Shown one piece after another: positions 43,848 to 51,112 of a stretch of DNA of 51,112 nt (position 1 is its first letter; each line of letters begins with the position of its first letter). The stretch is taken from NCBI RefSeq assembly GCF_022539665.2, contig NW_026712492.1:1-51112 (forward strand). Reading direction: 5' to 3'. The notes below the pieces were generated by a model. That model saw only the letters and a list, made by a program, of their open reading frames with translations, made no database searches and was not told where the DNA came from. The position numbers were made by a program, and so were the translations under genes. The DNA comes from Daphnia carinata. Lineage: Eukaryota; Arthropoda; Branchiopoda; Diplostraca; Daphniidae.

Positions 43848-46800
43848 GTTTGAATGTAGATATTGAAACTGATTCTATAACACTATATTCACATTGAATA
43901 CACGTATATTTGATGCTGTTTGAATGTAGATATTGAAACTCACTGTATTACACTATATTCACATTGAATACACGTATATTTGATGCTGTTTGAATGTAGA
44001 TATTGAAACTCACTGTATTACACTATATTCACATTGAGTACACGTATATTTGATGCTGTTTGAATGTAGATATTGAAACTCACTGTATTACACTATATTC
44101 ACATTGAATACACGTATATTTGATGCTGTTTGAATGTAGATATTGAAACTCACTGTATTACACTATATTCACATTGAATACACGTATATTTGATGCTGTT
44201 TGAATGTAGATATTGAAACTCACTGTATTACACTATATTCACATTGAATACACGTATATTTGATGCTGTTTGAATGTAGATATTGAAACTGATTCTATAA
44301 CACTATTCACATTGAATACACGTATATTTGATGCTGTTTGAATGTAGATATTGAAACTGATTCTATAACACTATATTCACATTGAATACACGTATATTTG
44401 ATGCTGTTTCAATGTAGATATTGAAACTCACTGTATTACACTATATTCACATTGAATATACGTATATTTGATGCTGTTTGAATGTAGATATTGAAACTGA
44501 TTCTATAACACTATATTTACATTGAATACACGTATATTTGATGCTGTTTGAATGTAGATATTGAAACTGATTCTATAACACTATATTCACATTGAATACA
44601 CGTTTATTTGATGCTGTTTGAATGTAGATACTGAAACTGATTCTATAACACTATATTCATATTGAATACACGTATTTTTGATGCTGTTTGAATGTAGATA
44701 TTGAAACTGATTCTATAACACTATATTAACATTGAATACAAGTATATTTGATGCTGTTTGAATGTAGATATTGAAACTCACTGTATTACACTATATTCAC
44801 ATTGAATACACGTATATTTGATGCTGTTTGAATGTAGATACTGAAACTGATTCTATAACACTATAATCACATTGAATACACATATATTTAATGCTGTTTG
44901 AATGTGGATATTGAAACTGATTCTATAACACTACATTCACATTGAATACACGTATATTTGATGCTGTTTGAATGTAGATATTGAAACTGATTCTATAACA
45001 CTATATTCACATTGAATCAAGTATATTTGATGCTGTTTGAATGTAGATATTGAAACTCACTGTATTACACTATATTCACATTGAATACACGTATATTTGA
45101 TGCTGTTTGAATGTAGATACTGAAACTAATTCTATTAGATATTGAAACTCATTGTATAACACTATATTCACATTGAATACACGTATATTTGATGCTGTTT
45201 GAATGTAGATATTGAAACTGATTCTATAACACTATATTCACATTGAATACACGTATATTTGATGCTGTTTGAATGTAGATATTGAAACTGATTCTATAAC
45301 ACTATATTCACATTGAATACACGTATATTTGATGCTGTTTGAATGTAGATATTGAAACTGATTCTATAACACTATATTCACATTGAATACACGTATATTT
45401 GATGCTGTTTGAATGTAGATATTGAAACTGATTCTATAACACTATATTCACATTGAATACACGTATATTTGATGCTGTTTGAATGTAGATATTGAAACTG
45501 ATTCTATAACACTATATTCACATTGAATACACGTATATTTGATGCTGTTTGAATGTAGATATTGAAACTCACTCTATAACACTATATTCACATTGAATAC
45601 ACGTATATTTGATGCTGTTTGAATGTAGATATTGAAACTGATTCTATAACACTATATTCACATTGAATACACGTATATTTGATGCTGTTTGAATGTAGAT
45701 ATTGAAACTGATTCTATAACACTATATTCACATTGAATACACGTATATTTGATGCTGTTTGAATGTAGATATTGAAACTCATTCTATAACACTATATTCA
45801 CATTGAATACACGTATATTTGATGCTGTTTGAATGTAGATATTGAAACTGATTCTATAACACTATATTCACATTGAATACACGTATATTTGATGCTGTTT
45901 GAATGTAGATATTGAAACTGATTCTATAACACTATATTCACATTGAATACACGTATATTTGATGCTGTTTGAATGTAGATATTGAAAATAATTCTATAAC
46001 ACTATATTCACATTGAATACACGTATATTTGATGCTGTTTGAATGTAGATATTGAAACTGATTCTATAACACTATATTCACATTGAATACACGTATATTT
46101 GATGCTGTTTGAATGTAGATATTGAAACTGATTCTATAACACTATATTCACATTGAATACACGTATATTTGATGCTGTTTGAATGTAGATATTGAAACTG
46201 ATTCTATAACACTATATTCACATTGAATACACGTATATTTGATGCTGTTTGAATGTAGATATTGAAACTGATTCTATAACACTATATTCACATTGAATAC
46301 ACGTATATTTGATGCTGTTTGAATGTAGATATTGAAACTGATTGTATAACACTATATTCACATTGAATACACGTATATTTGATGCTGTTTGAATGTAGAT
46401 ATTGAAACTGATTCTATAACACTATATTCACATTGAATACACGTATATTTGATGCTGTTTGAATGTAGATATTGAAACTGATTCTATAACACTATATTCA
46501 CATTGAATACACGTATATTTGATGCTGTTTGAATGTAGATATTGAAACTGATTCTATAACACTATATTCACATTGAATACACGTATATTTGATGCTGTTT
46601 GAATGTAGATATTGAAACTGATTCTATAACACTATATTCACATTGAATACACGTATATTTGATGCTGTTTGAATGTAGATATTGAAACTGATTCTATAAC
46701 ACTATATTCACATTGAATACACGTATATTTGATGCTGTTTGAATGTAGATATTGAAACTGATTCTATAACACTATATTCACATTGAATACACGTATATTT

Positions 46801-49800
46801 GATGCTGTTTGAATGTAGATATTGAAACTGATTCTATAACACTATATTCACATTGAATACACGTATATTTGATGCTGTTTGAATGTAGATATTGAAACTG
46901 ATTCTATAACACTATATTCACATTGAATACACGTATATTTGATGCTGTTTGAATGTAGATATTGAAACTGATTCTATAACACTATATTCACATTGAATAC
47001 ACGTATATTTGATGCTGTTTGAATGTAGATATTGAAACTGATTCTATAACACTATATTCACATTGAATACACGTATATTTGATGCTGTTTGAATGTAGAT
47101 ATTGAAACTGATTCTATAACACTATATTCACATTGAATACACGTATATTTGATGCTGTTTGAATGTAGATATTGAAACTGATTCTATAACACTATATTCA
47201 CATTGAATACACGTATATTTGATGCTGTTTGAATGTAGATATTGAAACTGATTCTATAACACTATATTCACATTGAATACGTATATTTGATGCTGTTTGA
47301 ATGTAGATATTGAAACTGATTCTATAACACTATATTCACATTGAATACACGTATATTTGATGCTGTTTGAATGTAGATATTGAAACTGATTCTATAACAC
47401 TATATTCACATTGAATACACGTATATTTGATGCTGTTTGAATGTAGATATTGAAACTGATTCTATAACACTATATTCACATTGAATACACGTATATTTGA
47501 TGCTGTTTGAATGTAGATATTGAAACTGATTCTATAACACTATATTCACATTGAATACACGTATATTTGATGCTGTTTGAATGTAGATATTGAAACTGAT
47601 TCTATAACACTATATTCACATTGAATACACGTATATTTGATGCTGTTTGAATGTAGATATTGAAACTGATTCTATAACACTATATTCACATTGAATACAC
47701 GTATATTTGATGCTGTTTGAATGTAGATATTGAAACTGATTCTATAACACTATATTCACATTGAATACACGTATATTTGATGCTGTTTGAATGTAGATAT
47801 TGAAACTCATTGTATAACACTATATTCACATTGAATACACGTATATTTGATGCTGTTTGAATGTAGATATTGAAACTGATTCTATAACACTATATTCACA
47901 TTGAATACACGTATATTTGATGCTGTTTGAATGTAGATATTGAAACTGATTCTATAACACTATATTCACATTGAATACACGTATATTTGATGCTGTTTGA
48001 ATGTAGATATTGAAACTCATTGTATAACACTATATTCACATTGAATACACGTATATTTGATGCTGTTTGAATGTAGATATTGAAACTGATTCTATAACAC
48101 TATATTCACATTGAATACACGTATATTTGATGCTGTTTGAATGTAGATATTGAAACTGATTCTATAACACTATATTCACATTGAATACACGTATATTTGA
48201 TGCTGTTTGAATGTAGATATTGAAACTGATTCTATAACACTATATTCACATTGAATACACGTATATTTGATGCTGTTTGAATGTAGATATTGAAACTGAT
48301 TCTATAACACTATATTCACATTGAATACACGTATATTTGATGCTGTTTGAATGTAGATATTGAAACTGATTCTATAACACTATATTCACATTGAATACAC
48401 GTATATTTGATGCTGTTTGAATGTAGATATTGAAACTGATTCTATAACACTATATTCACATTGAATACACGTATATTTGATGCTGTTTGAATGTAGATAT
48501 TGAAACTGATTCTATAACACTATATTCACATTGAATACACGTATATTTGATGCTGTTTGAATGTAGATATTGAAACTGATTCTATAACACTATATTCACA
48601 TTGAATACACGTATATTTGATGCTGTTTGAATGTAGATATTGAAACTGATTCTATAACACTATATTCACATTGAATACACGTATATTTGATGCTGTTTGA
48701 ATGTAGATATTGAAACTGATTCTATAACACTATATTCACATTGAATACACGTATATTTGATGCTGTTTGAATGTAGATATTGAAACTGATTCTATAACAC
48801 TATATTCACATTGAATACACGTATATTTGATGCTGTTTGAATGTAGATATTGAAACTGATTCTATAACACTATATTCACATTGAATACACGTATATTTGA
48901 TGCTGTTTGAATGTAGATATTGAAACTGATTCTATAACACTATATTCACATTGAATACACGTATATTTGATGCTGTTTGAATGTAGATATTGAAACTGAT
49001 TCTATAACACTATATTCACATTGAATACACGTATATTTGATGCTGTTTGAATGTAGATATTGAAACTCATTCTGTATAACACTATATTCACATTGAATAC
49101 ACGTATATTTGATGCTGTTTGAATGTAGATATTGAAACTGATTCTATAACACTATATTCACATTGAATACACGTATATTTGATGCTGTTTGAATGTAGAT
49201 ATTGAAACTGATTCTATAACACTATATTCACATTGAATACACGTATATTTGATGCTGTTTGAATGTAGATATTGAAACTGATTCTATAACACTATATTCA
49301 CATTGAATACACGTATATTTGATGCTGTTTGAATGTAGATATTGAAACTGATTCTATAACACTATATTCACATTGAATACACGTATATTTGATGCTGTTT
49401 GAATGTAGATATTGAAACTCATTCTATAACACTATATTCACATTGAATACACGTATATTTGATGCTGTTTGAATGTAGATATTGAAACTGATTCTATAAC
49501 ACTATATTCACATTGAATACACGTATATTTGATGCTGTTTGAATGTAGATATTGAAACTGATTCTATAACACTATATTCACATTGAATACACGTATATTT
49601 GATGCTGTTTGAATGTAGATATTGAAACTCATTGTATAACACTATATTCACATTGAATACACGTATATTTGATGCTGTTTGAATGTAGATATTGAAACTG
49701 ATTCTATAACACTATATTCACATTGAATACACGTATATTTGATGCTGTTTGAATGTAGATATTGAAACTGATTCTATAACACTATATTCACATTGAATAC

Positions 49801-51112
49801 ACGTATATTTGATGCTGTTTGAATGTAGATATTGAAACTGATTCTATAACACTATATTCACATTGAATACACGTATATTTGATGCTGTTTGAATGTAGAT
49901 ATTGAAACTGATTGTATAACACTATATTCACATTGAATACACGTATATTTGATGCTGTTTGAATGTAGATATTGAAACTGATTCTATAACACTATATTCA
50001 CATTGAATACACGTATATTTGATGCTGTTTGAATGTAGATATTGAAACTGATTCTATAACACTATATTCACATTGAATACACGTATATTTGATGCTGTTT
50101 GAATGTAGATATTGAAACTGATTCTATAACACTATATTCACATTGAATACACGTATATTTGATGCTGTTTGAATGTAGATATTGAAACTGATTCTATAAC
50201 ACTATATTCACATTGAATACACGTATATTTGATGCTGTTTGAATGTAGATATTGAAACTGATTCTATAACACTATATTCACATTGAATACACGTATATTT
50301 GATGCTGTTTGAATGTAGATATTGAAACTGATTCTATAACACTATATTCACATTGAATACACGTATATTTGATGCTGTTTGAATGTAGATATTGAAACTG
50401 ATTCTATAACACTATATTCACATTGAATACACGTATATTTGATGCTGTTTGAATGTAGATATTGAAACTGATTCTATAACACTATATTCACATTGAATAC
50501 ACGTATATTTGATGCTGTTTGAATGTAGATATTGAAACTGATTCTATAACACTATATTCACATTGAATACACGTATATTTGATGCTGTTTGAATGTAGAT
50601 ATTGAAACTCATTGTATAACACTATATTCACATTGAATACACGTATATTTGATGCTGTTTGAATGTAGATATTGAAACTGATTCTGTAACACTATATTCA
50701 CATTGAATACACGTATATTTGATGCTGTTTGAATGTAGATATTGAAACTGATTCTATAACACTATATTCACATTGAATACACGTATATTTGATGCTGTTT
50801 GAATGTAGATATTGAAACTGATTCTATAACACTATATTCACATTGAATACACGTATATTTGATGCTGTTTGAATGTAGATATTGAAACTAATTCTATAAC
50901 ACAAACTCACTATTACACTATATTCACATTGAATACACGTATATTTGATGCTGTTTGAATGTAGATATTGAAACTGATTCTATAACACTATATTCACATT
51001 GAATACACGTATATTTGATGCTGTTTGAATGTAGATATTGAAACTGATTCTATAACACTATATTCACATTGAATACACATATATTTGATGCTGTTTGAAT
51101 GTAGATATTGAA
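43848..51112. repeat. 70-bp AT-rich satellite array (~104 units)
   Basis: Unit GTTTGAATGTAGATATTGAA.. through ..CACGTATATTTGATGCT, 70 bp, measured at 45181/45251. It is roughly 70% A+T and contains three TTGAA pentamers (TTGAATGT, TTGAAACT, TTGAATAC). From about 45.2 kb units are nearly identical; near the edge (43.85-45.1 kb) many carry CACTGTATTACAC instead of GATTCTATAACAC, with additional substitutions. Odd units: 2-bp losses near 44305 and 47278, a partial unit at 45131-45150 and a rearranged unit at 50889-50911. The array continues beyond the window. Confidence 0.98.

Noticed and set aside
43848-51112. CRISPR-like array
   Set aside because: Units are contiguous 70-bp copies with no unique spacers; an AT-rich eukaryotic satellite.

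Overview
The window looks like nuclear DNA of an arthropod, most plausibly a small-genome crustacean such as Daphnia. This is inferred from short GT-AG introns (about 55-100 nt), animal-specific gene families (reelin, CYFIP, ADAP, WDR55), Ty3/Gypsy elements and a long AT-rich satellite. There are no bacterial-type operons. Almost everything that resembles a conserved gene is broken: frames are interrupted by nonsense codons, single-base indels and lost exons while splice sites are still visible, so these are unprocessed (duplicated) pseudogenes. The only long uninterrupted frames belong to retroelement-type ORFs and to a low-complexity repeat protein, itself frameshifted once.

Layout. (1) 1-9069 is copy A of a direct segmental duplication; copy B is 26463-32357, and copy A may extend left of the window. 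Both carry the 5' (Reeler-domain) exons of a reelin pseudogene, an ADAP/centaurin-alpha Arf-GAP pseudogene with identical lesions in both copies, an 80/81-codon unknown ORF and a ~438-bp tandem repeat holding a 90-nt hairpin. Copy A also carries a 3.49-kb LTR element (4-bp target duplication CTTA) with a 775-bp terminal-inverted-repeat element nested in one LTR; copy B has the empty site. (2) 9075-11274 is a minus-strand gene for a signal-anchored protein of about nineteen 34-residue repeats, its stop codon lying 6 bp from the edge of copy A. (3) 11494-16508 is a tail-to-tail pair of 5'-truncated pseudogenes: the last exon of WDR55 (+) and the C-terminal part of CYFIP/Sra-1 (-). (4) 16505-27502 is a reelin pseudogene (-), from the Reeler domain through about six reelin repeats, cut at the start of the seventh and joined to CYFIP at a shared GTAAGT. 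(5) 26463-32357 is copy B. (6) 32720-42864 is a minus-strand retroelement region: decayed Ty3/Gypsy RT, RNase H and integrase, two small related accessory ORFs, a cluster of tRNA-derived sequences, an intact 565-codon envelope-like glycoprotein, a polypurine tract, a probable LTR, and beyond it a protease-like/coiled-coil ORF with DRG in place of DTG. (7) 42868-43840 is a long palindromic transposon. (8) 43848-51112 is a 70-bp satellite, about 104 units, running off the window end.

These parts do not form one pathway. They look like a rapidly rearranging, satellite-bordered region in which pieces of host genes and transposons were joined, duplicated and are decaying. The parts most likely to be active or new are the intact envelope ORF with its neighbours, the DRG protease-like ORF, the 34-residue repeat gene, and the conflict between LTR age and duplication age in copies A and B. 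Identifications rest on reading translated sequence against remembered family motifs; no database search was run.
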